From Terriglobia bacterium (GTDB taxonomy: Bacteria > Acidobacteriota > Terriglobia > Bryobacterales > Bryobacteraceae), in NCBI GenBank assembly GCA_020073445.1, contig JAIQFE010000028.1, positions 1 to 64,000 on the forward strand: a stretch of 64,000 bases of DNA. The letters run 5' to 3'. Both the position numbers and the translations under genes were made by a program. This document shows positions 15,587 to 24,528 of this stretch, piece after piece. The notes under the pieces are model-generated. The model was given only the letters and a program-made list of their open reading frames with translations, was not told the DNA's origin and did no database searches. Every line of letters begins with the position of its first letter. The first letter of the stretch is position 1.

Positions 15587-16345
15587 CTGAGCACACCAAC
15601 AGAAACCACGCGCGGGGTCGCCCTCCGCCTGGAGCGCGTACGGCGGGTCTTCGACAACACCCTCGTCGTGATCGAGGGGATGGATCTCCGCATTGAGGCC
15701 GGAGAGTTCCTCGCAGTACTAGGGCCCTCCGGATGCGGGAAGTCGACGCTTCTCCGGATGATCGCCCGGCTGTCTGTAACCGATGGTGGTCGGATTGTTA
15801 CCGAGCCGGAACAGTTCCAGACCGCTTTCGTGTTTCAGGATGCGCACCTCCTGCCTTGGCGGACCACGTTGGACAACGCCGCGCTTCCCCTGGAATTGAT
15901 GGGGCTCGGACGCGACGAGCGCTATGCCAAGGCTCGCGCCGCGTTGGCTCAGGTGGGATTAGCCGAAGCTGAGGTGCGCTATCCGGCTCAGCTTTCGGGC
16001 GGCATGCGCATGCGCGTGTCTCTGGCGAGGGCGCTGGTCACGGAGCCTCGCCTGCTGTTGATGGACGAGCCCTTCGCGGCGTTGGACGAGATCACGCGGT
16101 TCAACCTGGAAGTCCAGCTGCGCGATTTGTGGCAGCGCCGGGGGATGACAGTGATCTTCGTGACGCATTCGATTTCGGAAGCTGCTTTCCTGGCGAATCG
16201 TGCGGTGGTCATGACTCGTCGCAAGGGCGGCATCAAACTCGACCGGCGAATGGATCTTCCGGTTGAGCGGACGAATGATCTGCGGTCCGATCCGCGCCTG
16301 GGACATGAGATGAAGGTCTTAATGGGGGCAATGGAGGAGGAATGA
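15587..16345 (+). CDS. ABC transporter ATPase (nitrate/taurine/HMP type), probable CTG start
   Basis: This is a 252-residue ATPase with Walker A GPSGCGKST, Q-loop FVFQDAHLLPW, signature LSGGMRMRVSLARAL, Walker B LLLMDEPFAALD and the switch His in THSISEA. The family's first strand (VALRLERVRRVFDNTLVVIEGMDLRI) is encoded upstream of the first GTG at 15668, so the gene must begin earlier. An in-frame stop sits at 15572-15574, and between the two there is no ATG, GTG or TTG. CTG at 15587 gives a natural N-terminus, (M)STPTETTRG. Either a rare CTG start or a sequence error explains this. It overlaps the permease by ATGA. Confidence 0.85.
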   Translation: MSTPTETTRGVALRLERVRRVFDNTLVVIEGMDLRIEAGEFLAVLGPSGCGKSTLLRMIARLSVTDGGRIVTEPEQFQTAFVFQDAHLLPWRTTLDNAALPLELMGLGRDERYAKARAALAQVGLAEAEVRYPAQLSGGMRMRVSLARALVTEPRLLLMDEPFAALDEITRFNLEVQLRDLWQRRGMTVIFVTHSISEAAFLANRAVVMTRRKGGIKLDRRMDLPVERTNDLRSDPRLGHEMKVLMGAMEEE

Positions 16346-17094
16346 AGAAATCCTGGCCGCCGCTGATCCCTTTTGTAGCGATTACGCTGGCCTTGGAGTG
16401 GATGGTGCGCAGCGGGGCCGTGCCGAGTTACCTGGTCCCCGCGCCCAGCGCGGTTCTACGGGCATTGCTCGACAGCCGCGATGAGCTGGCGGCTGCCATG
16501 GCGAAGACGTCGGCGGCCGCATTGGTCGGTTTCGCGCTGAGCACCATCACGGGCGTCGCGATTGCGGTGCTCCTGTCGTCGTCGCGCGGGATCCAGCGGG
16601 CATTCTATCCCTACGCCGTATTCTTTCAGACCGTGCCGATCATCGCGATCGCCCCGCTGCTCGTGATCTGGTTCGGATATGGCATGAAGACCGTGATCGC
16701 GTCGGCGTTCATCGTGTCGATCTTTCCGGTAATCGCCAACACGCTCACGGGGCTGCTTTCGACCGATCCGGCGCTGCGGGACTTGTTCCGTCTGTACGGC
16801 GCGTCCGCTACGGTCACGCTGGTCAAGCTTCGATTTCCCGCGGCATTGCCGCAGATCCTCACCGGACTCCGGGTGGCGTCGGGGCTGGCCGTGATCGGCG
16901 CGATTGTCGGCGAGTTTATCGGCGGGCAGGGCCTGGGGTCCGTGGTCGACGTCGCCCGCACCCAGCAGCGTGTCGACAAGGTATTCGCGGCTGTGCTGCT
17001 GGCGTCACTGCTCGGATTGGCGCTGTTCGGTCTCATCAATCTGATCAGCGCACTTACGCTGCGCCGCTGGCATGCGTCCGAACAGGGTAGCTGA
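16342..17094 (+). CDS. ABC transporter permease (SsuC/ThiX type)
   Basis: This 250-residue inner-membrane permease belongs to the binding-protein-dependent transport family. It has about six helices and the coupling EAA-like loop near residues 145-175 (FRLYGASATVTLVKLRFPAALPQILTGLRVASG). It is coupled to the ATPase by a 4-bp overlap and followed after 19 bp by the binding protein. Homologues import sulfonates, nitrate or hydroxymethylpyrimidine, and the permease sequence does not distinguish them. Confidence 0.9.
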   Translation: MKKSWPPLIPFVAITLALEWMVRSGAVPSYLVPAPSAVLRALLDSRDELAAAMAKTSAAALVGFALSTITGVAIAVLLSSSRGIQRAFYPYAVFFQTVPIIAIAPLLVIWFGYGMKTVIASAFIVSIFPVIANTLTGLLSTDPALRDLFRLYGASATVTLVKLRFPAALPQILTGLRVASGLAVIGAIVGEFIGGQGLGSVVDVARTQQRVDKVFAAVLLASLLGLALFGLINLISALTLRRWHASEQGS

Positions 17095-17113
17095 CCAGCG
17101 ACAATTGAAAGAC

Positions 17114-18022
17114 ATGAATCGCAGAACATTCTTAGGCGGGTGCGCCGCCCTACTCGCCGCTTGCGGAAAGCCGGCCAAGATTCGGTTAGCGTTGAACTGG
17201 AAACCGGATCCGCAGTTCGGCGGGTTCTACGCCGCGCCCTACGACAAGCACGGACTGGATCTCGAGGTCCTGCCCGGCGGAGCCGGCACGCCGACCGTAC
17301 AGATGATCGGCGCGGGATCGGCCGAGTTCGGGATCGTCTCAGCGGATGAGCTGGTGGTCGCACGCGCCCGCGGAAATGACGTGGTGGCGTTGTTCGCCGT
17401 TTTTCAGAGTTGTCCGCAGGGGATCATGGCGCACGCCTCGCGCCAGCTCGGCTCCATCGGCGATGTGCTCAAGGAAGGGACGCTCGCAATACAGCGCGGC
17501 CTGCCGTACGCGCGAATTCTCGAAAAGAAGTATGGATTCGATCACGTCAAGGTGGTCCCGTCTCCTGGCGGCGACATTAGCGCGTTCCTGCGTGACGAGA
17601 AGTTCGCACAGCAGTGTTTCGTGATGTCCGAGCCTTTGCAGGCCCGGCATGCGGGCGTCGACGTGAAAGTATTTCCGGTCGCCGATATCGGCTACAACCC
17701 GTACACAACGGTGCTCGCCACCAGCGGCGCGCAACTCAAGAGCGATCCCGATCGCGCGAAGTCGATGGTCGCCGCGGTGCGCGAAGGCTGGCGGGCGTAT
17801 CTGAACGATCCGGCTACCACCAACGCGAAGATGCACGATCTGAATCCTTCGATGGATGCCGCTGCCTTCACGGAGGTCGCCGGGGCGCAGAAATCATTCA
17901 TCGAGACCGGCGAGCTAGGCAGCATGACCGCGGAACGATGGGCCACGCTCATCGGCCAGCTTGCGGAGCTGGGCGACATTCCACAGGCGATCCCGGCGCA
18001 AGACTGCTTTCGCAACCTCTAG
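17114..18022 (+). CDS. NMT1/THI5-like ABC substrate-binding lipoprotein
   Basis: This is a 302-residue binding protein. ATG 17114 gives MNRRTFLGGCAALLAACGKP, a signal with an RR pair and a lipobox ending at Cys17 (LAAC), so it is probably exported and lipid-anchored. The mature part begins KIRLALNWKPDPQFGGFYAA, the hallmark of NMT1/THI5-type proteins that bind thiamine-pyrimidine precursors or other small nitrogenous ligands. It forms a complete importer with the two genes before it. No TPP riboswitch is visible upstream of the operon, so thiamine-precursor uptake is only one possibility. It overlaps the convergent gene by 4 bp. Confidence 0.85.
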   Translation: MNRRTFLGGCAALLAACGKPAKIRLALNWKPDPQFGGFYAAPYDKHGLDLEVLPGGAGTPTVQMIGAGSAEFGIVSADELVVARARGNDVVALFAVFQSCPQGIMAHASRQLGSIGDVLKEGTLAIQRGLPYARILEKKYGFDHVKVVPSPGGDISAFLRDEKFAQQCFVMSEPLQARHAGVDVKVFPVADIGYNPYTTVLATSGAQLKSDPDRAKSMVAAVREGWRAYLNDPATTNAKMHDLNPSMDAAAFTEVAGAQKSFIETGELGSMTAERWATLIGQLAELGDIPQAIPAQDCFRNL

Positions 18023-20211
18023 CGCGGCGAGGCAGGCGGCGCCGTGAGGAGTACGAATCGCTCGCCGTCGCGGGTGGCGATGTTGCTCAACTGGGCTGGA
18101 CTGTTAACACCCGCCAGGGGGAAGAGCGTCCTTGGAACTCCAGCCTGCAATTCGGGACCTACCGTGATATCCGCCGCTAACAGCGCGGACGGTACCAGAC
18201 CAACGAGGTTGAAGAATAGGAGTTCCTTGCTGTCCTGCCGCCAGAAAATCCCGCCGAGGGCGGCGTCTTTCGACACCTGCAACGGTTTCTGACCAGGATT
18301 ATCGAGAGACGCGACATACGTCTCAAAACGCCCGGACTGGTTGGAGCTGTACGCGAGGTAACGGGCGTCAGGCGAGAAACGTCCTCCCCGAGCGCCACTG
18401 ACCAACCGCACCGGCTTCCGATCGCCTTCCACTTGAACTGCATAGATGACGTCGGCGTTCCAGAAGCATAGCCTGCCGTCGGCTGACCAGTCGGTGATGA
18501 ACGCTCCGCCCGCCGATTGCTTGTAGATCAGCTCTTCGGTACCGGATCCGTCGGAAGCCTTCCGATAGACCTCATTCTGGTTTGAGACGTAAGCGATTTG
18601 CTTGCCGTCGAAAGACCACACGGGCGAGGCGTGGGGCGCAGGGTCAGAGGTGATTTGCGTTCCCTTGCCGGTGGAGACGTCGAGCACCCAGACGTTCGTC
18701 TTCCCCTGATCGTTCCGGATCACGGCGATCCGGGTTCCATCGGGCGAGACGGCGGGCTGGCTATACGAGCCCAGTTCTCCCACGGTTTGTATTGCCTTCC
18801 CCTGCCGGTCGACCAGCGTGATCATACTGCGAGGTGCGGCAGCAGGCGATCTCTGCGCAGCCTGATGTAACAGATAGCGGCGGGCGGTGCCGTCCGCGGC
18901 GCCTCTTTGAATCGCGGCCTGTGCCCCCTCCGCGAGCGCTTTCAGCAAGGCCGGTTCGTCTTCCTCGCGCACTGTAACCATCGTCAACCCGACAGTTCCC
19001 ATCTCGTCGAAGGATTCCTCTCCGAACAGTGCGCGCTTAGGTGGATTGCTCGGGTTCCTCGGATTGTCTGACGAGTTGTCGTACCGCAGTAGGGCGTCGA
19101 TCCGGGTGCCCTTGGGCAGCGTGAAAGACGTTTTGTAGGTGTACTGTTCCTGCCAGTTGAAGTCCCAGTCCTGGATCCAGATCAAAGGCTTGGTTGTGCC
19201 GTCTGGCAGGGTCGCTGTAGCCTTGATCTCTTTGGCCAGATAATGCGCGTGCGCAAACGCGCCATAGACATTCACATCCACAGGCAGCGTGAAGGAGTCG
19301 CGAATCGCGTAGTTCTTTTCGCCCGGCGGGATGTCGATGCCTGCGCCAAAGCCGAATAGCGAGGGGAAGCCGGCGTCGATCATCTTCCGTTCAGGAGCTT
19401 TGTCGGCGAAGTAAATTCCGACCACCGACTTCTCCGTTTCCGGCTTGCCGGTCAAGTGAAAGTGCATCTGCAAGAGGAAGTCCGAACCCTTGGGCAGCGG
19501 CATGGCCAGTCCGCCTGGCGCGAATGCGGCCGTCCCGCCGACAGCCCATCCGCCCAGTCCTCCGGAGTTTCCTTGGCCTGGCGCGACCCCGACCGTTCCC
19601 ATCCCGCCGAATCCAGGTTTCCCGTCCACACCATCGATCCTTGCCATGGATCCTGCTGGCGCATAGGCGAACAGGACATGGTGCACAATCTTGCGCGCGC
19701 TGGGACGAAACTCCACCGCGCGGACCCACTTGTCCTCCTTCAAGCCCAGCGGGATCACAAAATTCCGGAACACGTCCGGACCGCTTGCAGGCAGGTCGAA
19801 CCCGACCGGCATCTCCAGAATCAAGTCGGGTTTCCCCAGATGCCAGCCTTCGGCGAATTCTGGGAGTTTCGGCATCTTCGCGGGATCGCCTTGCGGCATA
19901 CCTTGCTGCACCCAGTCGGCGATGGCCGCGATCTGCTGGTCGGTCAGCCGGCGTTCGTCGGCGAATTCGCCGTAGCCGTGGGTCGCGTGCCACGGAGGCA
20001 TGTAACGGGCTTTCGTGACGGTGGCGATCAGGGCGCCGCGCTTCTTGACGTCCTCATACGAGATCAGTGAGAACGGAGCCGCTTCACCCGGACGGTGACA
20101 CGTCACGCAGTTGTCGTAAACGATCGGAGCGATGTTCTCGCTGAAGGTGACCTTGTCGGCCGCCGGAAGAAGCGTGGCAGCAGCCATCAGGATCGCAAAG
20201 TGTCTACTCAT
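18019..20211 (-). CDS. Secreted cytochrome c / copper-monooxygenase-like / beta-propeller fusion protein
   Basis: The protein has about 730 residues. A signal peptide (MSRHFAILMAAATLLPA) is followed by a haem site CVTCH (35-39). Next comes a region with the two-copper pattern of ascorbate-dependent (PHM/DBH-type) monooxygenases: His pair IVHHV (177-178), MHFH (250 and 252) and HAH (321 and 323). The C-terminal 250 residues are PD40/TolB-like propeller repeats (DGTRIAVIRND, DGKQIAYVSNQN, DGRLCFWN). It is expected to act in the periplasm or on the surface. The substrate is unknown. ATG 20211 is preferred because GGGAG lies 6-7 bases upstream. It is divergent from padR. Confidence 0.8.
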   Translation of the reverse strand: MSRHFAILMAAATLLPAADKVTFSENIAPIVYDNCVTCHRPGEAAPFSLISYEDVKKRGALIATVTKARYMPPWHATHGYGEFADERRLTDQQIAAIADWVQQGMPQGDPAKMPKLPEFAEGWHLGKPDLILEMPVGFDLPASGPDVFRNFVIPLGLKEDKWVRAVEFRPSARKIVHHVLFAYAPAGSMARIDGVDGKPGFGGMGTVGVAPGQGNSGGLGGWAVGGTAAFAPGGLAMPLPKGSDFLLQMHFHLTGKPETEKSVVGIYFADKAPERKMIDAGFPSLFGFGAGIDIPPGEKNYAIRDSFTLPVDVNVYGAFAHAHYLAKEIKATATLPDGTTKPLIWIQDWDFNWQEQYTYKTSFTLPKGTRIDALLRYDNSSDNPRNPSNPPKRALFGEESFDEMGTVGLTMVTVREEDEPALLKALAEGAQAAIQRGAADGTARRYLLHQAAQRSPAAAPRSMITLVDRQGKAIQTVGELGSYSQPAVSPDGTRIAVIRNDQGKTNVWVLDVSTGKGTQITSDPAPHASPVWSFDGKQIAYVSNQNEVYRKASDGSGTEELIYKQSAGGAFITDWSADGRLCFWNADVIYAVQVEGDRKPVRLVSGARGGRFSPDARYLAYSSNQSGRFETYVASLDNPGQKPLQVSKDAALGGIFWRQDSKELLFFNLVGLVPSALLAADITVGPELQAGVPRTLFPLAGVNSPAQLSNIATRDGERFVLLTAPPASPR

Positions 20212-20233
20212 CTCCATCTCCCAATCGCATGCC

Positions 20234-20289
20234 TTGACTGTTGTCGATAGTCTGGGTACAATTGTCGATATTCTAGGCGTCGGTGTCAA
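20234..20289. promoter_or_regulatory. Divergent promoters with 21-bp spaced direct repeats (PadR operator candidate)
   Basis: Rightward, TTGACT (20234-20239), a 17-bp spacer and TACAAT (20257-20262) precede padR. Leftward, TTGACA (20289-20284), 17 bp and GACAAT (20266-20261) precede the cytochrome fusion gene. The direct repeat TTGTCGATA occurs at 20241-20249 and 20262-20270, exactly 21 bp (two helical turns) apart and inside both promoters. This fits control of both genes by one dimeric regulator, most simply the PadR encoded next to it. Confidence 0.6.
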
Positions 20290-20330
20290 GATAAAAAGGT
20301 CAAGACAAAACGTCGAGAGAGAATTTTCCT

Positions 20331-20660
20331 ATGCCAAAACCGTCCGACCTCTTGCAGGGCACCGTCGATCTATTGATCCTGAGAACGCTATCACGCGAGG
20401 CGCTGCATGGCTGGGCCATCTCCAAACGCATCCAGCAGCTTTCCGGAGACGTACTATCGGTGCAGCAGGGTTCGCTTTATCCAGCCCTGCACCGCCTGGA
20501 GCAAAGCGGATGGATTGATTCCGAATGGAAGGATACGGAACTGGGCCGCAGCGCCAAGTTCTATGCGCTGACGCCTGAAGGCAAACAGCAATTGGAGAAA
20601 GAAGTGGATAGCTGGAAGCGGCTGTCCTCGGCCGTGGGATTGGTTCTCAAGAAGGCGTGA
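20331..20660 (+). CDS. PadR-family transcriptional regulator
   Basis: This 109-residue protein has the PadR winged helix: LLQGTVDLLILRTLSREALHGWAISKRI, then QGSLYPALHRLEQSGWIDSEW and the wing ELGRSAKFYALTPEGK. The C-terminal dimer helix is short, as in the subfamily that accompanies ADOP permeases in acidobacteria. It lies 64 bp before such a permease and divergent from the cytochrome fusion gene. The ligand is unknown. Confidence 0.93.
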   Translation: MPKPSDLLQGTVDLLILRTLSREALHGWAISKRIQQLSGDVLSVQQGSLYPALHRLEQSGWIDSEWKDTELGRSAKFYALTPEGKQQLEKEVDSWKRLSSAVGLVLKKA

Positions 20661-20724
20661 ATGGCCTGGCTGCGAGCGACGACTAAAGCGTAGCAGACCG
20701 AGCCTGCTCCACGATCTTGGTCTT

Positions 20725-23472
20725 ATGACACCGTCTCGACTCTTTCGCGTCTGGCGTCACCGGGTTCGGTCAGTCTCCGATCGAGACCGGCTCGACGCTC
20801 AACTCGGCCAGGAGATCTTATTCCACTTCGAGCAACTGGTCCACGAGAAGATCGCCGAAGGGTTGGCCCTCAAAGATGCGCAGCGCGAGGCGCGGCTGGC
20901 ACTGGGCAATATACCCCTGTTGGAAGATCAGTGCCGCGACCAGCGACGCATCGGCTGGCTGCACGACCTGTGGCAGGACGTGAAGTATGGCGTTCGGACG
21001 CTGCGCCAGAATCCCGGCTTTGCGTTGATCGCAGTATGCTCTCTGGCTTTGGGGATCGGCGCCAATTCCGCTATCCTTGGGGCGCTCCGGACCACGCTGC
21101 TCGCGAAGATTCCCTTTCCCGACGGCGACCGCCTGGTTCTGCTGCGCACCTATCCGGAGTGGAATCCGGCACTGAGCAACGCCGCCTCGATTCCCGATTA
21201 CGTTGCCTGGAAACTCCAAAGCCGCAGCTTTGAATCCATGGGAGCCTCGATAGCCGATCATTCCAGGGACTTCGGCGCGGAGGAGGATGGACGTCCCGCG
21301 GAACGAATCGAAGGGCACGGAGTCGCCCCATCGCTCTTTGCGACCCTCGGTGTTCAGCCGCTTCTGGGCCGCACGTTCACCGAGGAGGAAGCGGAGATCG
21401 ATCACCCCGCGCCAGTCATGGTCCTCAGCCATAGCCTGTGGCAACGCCGATTCGGGGGCGACCCCGGGGTGCTCGGGAAACAAGTCCGTTTGAGCGGCAG
21501 CAACCTGACGATCGTCGGCGTGATGCCCCCGGACTTCCACTATCCGCTGGAGGAAACCGAATACTGGATCCCGCTCGGCATCAATCGCTTCCAGTTGCAG
21601 GGATCGGCACGATACTTCGAAGTGCTGGCGCGCTTGAAGCCCGGCGTGAGCGTGGAACAGGCGCAGGCCGAGATGGACGGCATCGGCGCGCAACTTGCGC
21701 GCGATTTTCCCGATCGCCACAAAGGCTGGCGGATTCGCGTCCAAACGCTGCGTGACGTTTGGTACGGCTGGAGGAAAACTCCTCTGGCGACGCTCGAAGG
21801 AGCGGTGGCGCTGGTTCTCCTGATCGCGTGCGCGAATATTGCGGGTCTGTTGCTGGCTCGCGGCACCGCGCGCCGCCCGGAAATCGTGATGCGCATGGCG
21901 CTCGGCGCCGGACGCGGCCGCGTTGTGCGACAGATGTTGACCGAGAGCGTCCTGTTGTCCCTGATCGGCGGAGCGCTGGGAACCTTCGTCGCCTGGGGAG
22001 CCCTCAGGGCGCCGCTCCAGATGCATCCGCCGCTGGCCGGCCAGCGAATCACAGACGTCGTGGTGGATCTTCCACTGCTTGCCTTGCTGGGATTGCTTTC
22101 GGTTGTGACCGGCCTGATCTTTGGCCTTGGTCCGGCGATCGCCTGCTTTCAATTGGATCTCGCCGGCCCCCTTAAGGAATCGACCAGAAGCGCCGGATCG
22201 CCTTATAGGCGCAACCGGCTGCAGTCGGCCCTGGTCGCGCTGCAGATCGCATCGGCGTTGGTGCTGTTAATCGGCTCCGGGCTTCTGATCAACAGCTTCG
22301 TGCGCCTGGCCGGATTCGACCTCAATTTCGACCCGACCGGCCTGCTTACGTTCGAATACCGGATTCCCCAGCAGCGGTATGTGCACAATGTGGGCGTCTT
22401 TCAAGGTGCGCCTTACTCCGCCATCGACCCATCGCCAACACCTGCTATCCAGCGCGTCTATGAGCATCTCCGAGCGATGCGGGGCCCGGAGTCCGTCGCC
22501 GGCATCTCTCTGCCTCCTGTGAACAGCCTGGTGCTCAATAGCCTCGGCTTCAGCATCGAGGAGCGGCCTATGCCTCAAAGCGCCGAGGATCGAAACGCTT
22601 ACCGGGCCGTCTATTTTCTGATCACTCCCAATTTCTTCACTACGATGAAGACCCGCTTGTTACGGGGCAGGGACCTGAACGACTTCGACACGGCGGCTGG
22701 TTCCTGGGTCGCGATCATCAACGAGACCATGGCGCGACTGTTCTGGCCCGGCGAAGATCCGATTGGAAAGCGTTTGATGCTGGAAGTCGTTGCGGGTGAG
22801 CGGCCTCGCGAAATCGTCGGTGTCGTGGCTGATATTCCAACGCGGCGCGACCGGGCTGAGCCGCAGCCGGTGATATACACTTCTTATCTGCAGCAGTCCC
22901 CGGCGTATCGCGGACCAATTGCGAACATGTTCGGCCAGATGACCTTTCTGCTCCGCACCTCGGGCGATCCAATGAGCCTGGTGCCGGAAGCACGCAGCGC
23001 GGTAGCGGAGGTCGATCCCGATCACGCGATCACCAGAATCCAGACCATGGAACAGTATTGGGGCGGCGGGATGCGTGACAAACGTATTCTGGCCGCGGTG
23101 CTCGGTGTTTTCGCGTTTGAGGCCACACTGCTCGCAGCCATCGGGATTTACGGCGTGATGGCGTATTCGGTCGCGCAGCGCACTCGGGAAATCGGCATTC
23201 GCATGGCTCTGGGCGCGAGCTCGCACAAGATTCTAGCCTTGATAGGCGGGCGGGCGGCCATTCTGATCTCGCTCGGCGTGCTGCTCGGTTTGGCGGGTTC
23301 CCTGATGCTTTCCCGGCTGATCGCCTCGCAGCTGTGGGGAATCCAACCGACCGATCCGGCGACGTTTACCGGAGTATCGCTGTTGCTGATCGCCGTAGCC
23401 CTGCTGGCGTGTTTCGTCCCCGCGCGGCGGGCGATTCGCGTGGATCCGACAGAAGCATTAAGATCCGAGTAG
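20725..23472 (+). CDS. ADOP-type (acidobacterial duplicated orphan permease) FtsX/MacB-like protein
   Basis: The 915-residue membrane protein contains an N-terminal cytoplasmic helical segment (about residues 1-85), then two MacB_PCD-FtsX units. Membrane helices occur near NPGFALIAVCSLALGIGANSA, ALVLLIACANIAGLLLARGTARRPE and again at the C-terminus with VAQRTREIGIRMALGAS. These proteins lack a dedicated ATPase gene and are expanded in acidobacteria beside PadR regulators, as here. A role in export or in mechanical coupling across the periplasm is proposed but untested. Its 3' end overlaps convergent thiE by 15 bp. Confidence 0.92.
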   Translation: MTPSRLFRVWRHRVRSVSDRDRLDAQLGQEILFHFEQLVHEKIAEGLALKDAQREARLALGNIPLLEDQCRDQRRIGWLHDLWQDVKYGVRTLRQNPGFALIAVCSLALGIGANSAILGALRTTLLAKIPFPDGDRLVLLRTYPEWNPALSNAASIPDYVAWKLQSRSFESMGASIADHSRDFGAEEDGRPAERIEGHGVAPSLFATLGVQPLLGRTFTEEEAEIDHPAPVMVLSHSLWQRRFGGDPGVLGKQVRLSGSNLTIVGVMPPDFHYPLEETEYWIPLGINRFQLQGSARYFEVLARLKPGVSVEQAQAEMDGIGAQLARDFPDRHKGWRIRVQTLRDVWYGWRKTPLATLEGAVALVLLIACANIAGLLLARGTARRPEIVMRMALGAGRGRVVRQMLTESVLLSLIGGALGTFVAWGALRAPLQMHPPLAGQRITDVVVDLPLLALLGLLSVVTGLIFGLGPAIACFQLDLAGPLKESTRSAGSPYRRNRLQSALVALQIASALVLLIGSGLLINSFVRLAGFDLNFDPTGLLTFEYRIPQQRYVHNVGVFQGAPYSAIDPSPTPAIQRVYEHLRAMRGPESVAGISLPPVNSLVLNSLGFSIEERPMPQSAEDRNAYRAVYFLITPNFFTTMKTRLLRGRDLNDFDTAAGSWVAIINETMARLFWPGEDPIGKRLMLEVVAGERPREIVGVVADIPTRRDRAEPQPVIYTSYLQQSPAYRGPIANMFGQMTFLLRTSGDPMSLVPEARSAVAEVDPDHAITRIQTMEQYWGGGMRDKRILAAVLGVFAFEATLLAAIGIYGVMAYSVAQRTREIGIRMALGASSHKILALIGGRAAILISLGVLLGLAGSLMLSRLIASQLWGIQPTDPATFTGVSLLLIAVALLACFVPARRAIRVDPTEALRSE

Positions 23473-24084
23473 ACGGATCCACTCTTGTGTTCGCGCCCGG
23501 ATGTTTCCATCCTCTGGAAACAGATCGCCGATCACGGCCACCGAATCGGCCCCGGCTTCGAGCACCTGAATCGCGTTGGCGCGGGTGATGCCTCCGATCG
23601 CCACCAGGGGACGGTTCGAGAGTGGACGCAGCCGGCGTAGCTCGTTGACGCCTACGGTAGGATCCGGGTTTTCCTTCGTCATAGTCCCAAAGATGGGACC
23701 AAGCGCGAGGTAATCGGCCGGTTCGTCGCAGGCCGCGCGCAGTTGCGCTTCGTTGTGGGTGGAGTAGCCTACGACAGCGTCCGTGCCGACGACGCGTCGT
23801 GCAACGGAAGGCAGCAGGTCGTCTTGACCTAGGTGCAAGGCTGCCCCGAACAGTTTGGCCAGGTCGGCGCGATCGTTGACCACCAGCGTTGCACCGGCGC
23901 CACGCACCAGTTCCGCGATCTGTTCGAGCCACCCGAACGCTTCCCGCGAGAGAAAACCTTTGTGGCGGAATTGCAGGATCTTCGCGCCGCCTTCGAGAAT
24001 TTGCCGCGCGGCGCCCACTGGTTCCATGCCGTGTCGAACGGACACTTCGGTATCAAGGATTGGGTAAAACCGCGGCAGAATCAT
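23458..24084 (-). CDS. thiE: Thiamine-phosphate synthase
   Basis: This 208-residue TIM-barrel enzyme joins hydroxymethylpyrimidine diphosphate and thiazole phosphate. Recognisable parts are the diphosphate region QFRHKG (QLREK in others), VVNDRADLA, the LHLGQDD strand, GYSTHN, YLALGPIFGT.TK and the phosphate loop VAIGGIT. It is the last gene of a five-gene leftward run, 3 bp after the peroxiredoxin stop, so it has no riboswitch of its own. Other thi genes are not in the window. Confidence 0.92.
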   Translation of the reverse strand: MILPRFYPILDTEVSVRHGMEPVGAARQILEGGAKILQFRHKGFLSREAFGWLEQIAELVRGAGATLVVNDRADLAKLFGAALHLGQDDLLPSVARRVVGTDAVVGYSTHNEAQLRAACDEPADYLALGPIFGTMTKENPDPTVGVNELRRLRPLSNRPLVAIGGITRANAIQVLEAGADSVAVIGDLFPEDGNIRARTQEWIRLLGS

Positions 24085-24087
24085 GAT

Positions 24088-24528
24088 CTACGCAGCCGCC
24101 GCGAGCACTTCATCCGGCGACGGCTTCCCGCGACGGGAATATCGAACGTTGCCGTCCGGGCCGATGAGGTAAACCGTTCGCTTCGGCACAAACCAGCCCT
24201 CCGACTGATACAGCTTGGCGATCTGCTGGCCTTCGTCGATCAGCAAGGGGAACGGAAACTTATACTTGTCGCGAAAGCTCTGATGCTTCGTGCTGCGCGC
24301 AGGGTTCACGCCGAACACGATGGTGTTACGCGCCTGCGCCTGCGTCCAGTGATCGCGAAATTCACATAGCTGTATGGTGCAGATGCTGGTGTCGTCGGCC
24401 GGATAAAACACCAGGACCACGTTCTTTCCGCGCAAAGCCGATAGCGTCACGCGGCTGCCGTCTTGATCCGGAACCGAGAAGTCTGGCGCTGGAGTGCCGA
24501 CCGGCAACGGTGGCGTGAACCACCCCAT
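24088..24528 (-). CDS. Peroxiredoxin, PrxQ/BCP type
   Basis: This 146-residue thiol peroxidase of the AhpC/TSA family has peroxidatic Cys50 in DDTSICTIQLCEFRDHW and a resolving Cys55 in the C-x4-C arrangement of PrxQ/BCP. It removes hydrogen peroxide and organic peroxides using thioredoxin. The usual TPGCT motif is altered to TSICT, which keeps the essential Thr and Cys. It abuts rluB with a start at 24528 directly after the rluB stop at 24529, so the two are translationally linked. Confidence 0.9.
   Translation of the reverse strand: MGWFTPPLPVGTPAPDFSVPDQDGSRVTLSALRGKNVVLVFYPADDTSICTIQLCEFRDHWTQAQARNTIVFGVNPARSTKHQSFRDKYKFPFPLLIDEGQQIAKLYQSEGWFVPKRTVYLIGPDGNVRYSRRGKPSPDEVLAAAA

Noticed and set aside
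24085-24087. TPP riboswitch before thiE
   Set aside because: thiE follows the peroxiredoxin gene by 3 bp; no space for a riboswitch, and none was recognised before scpA.
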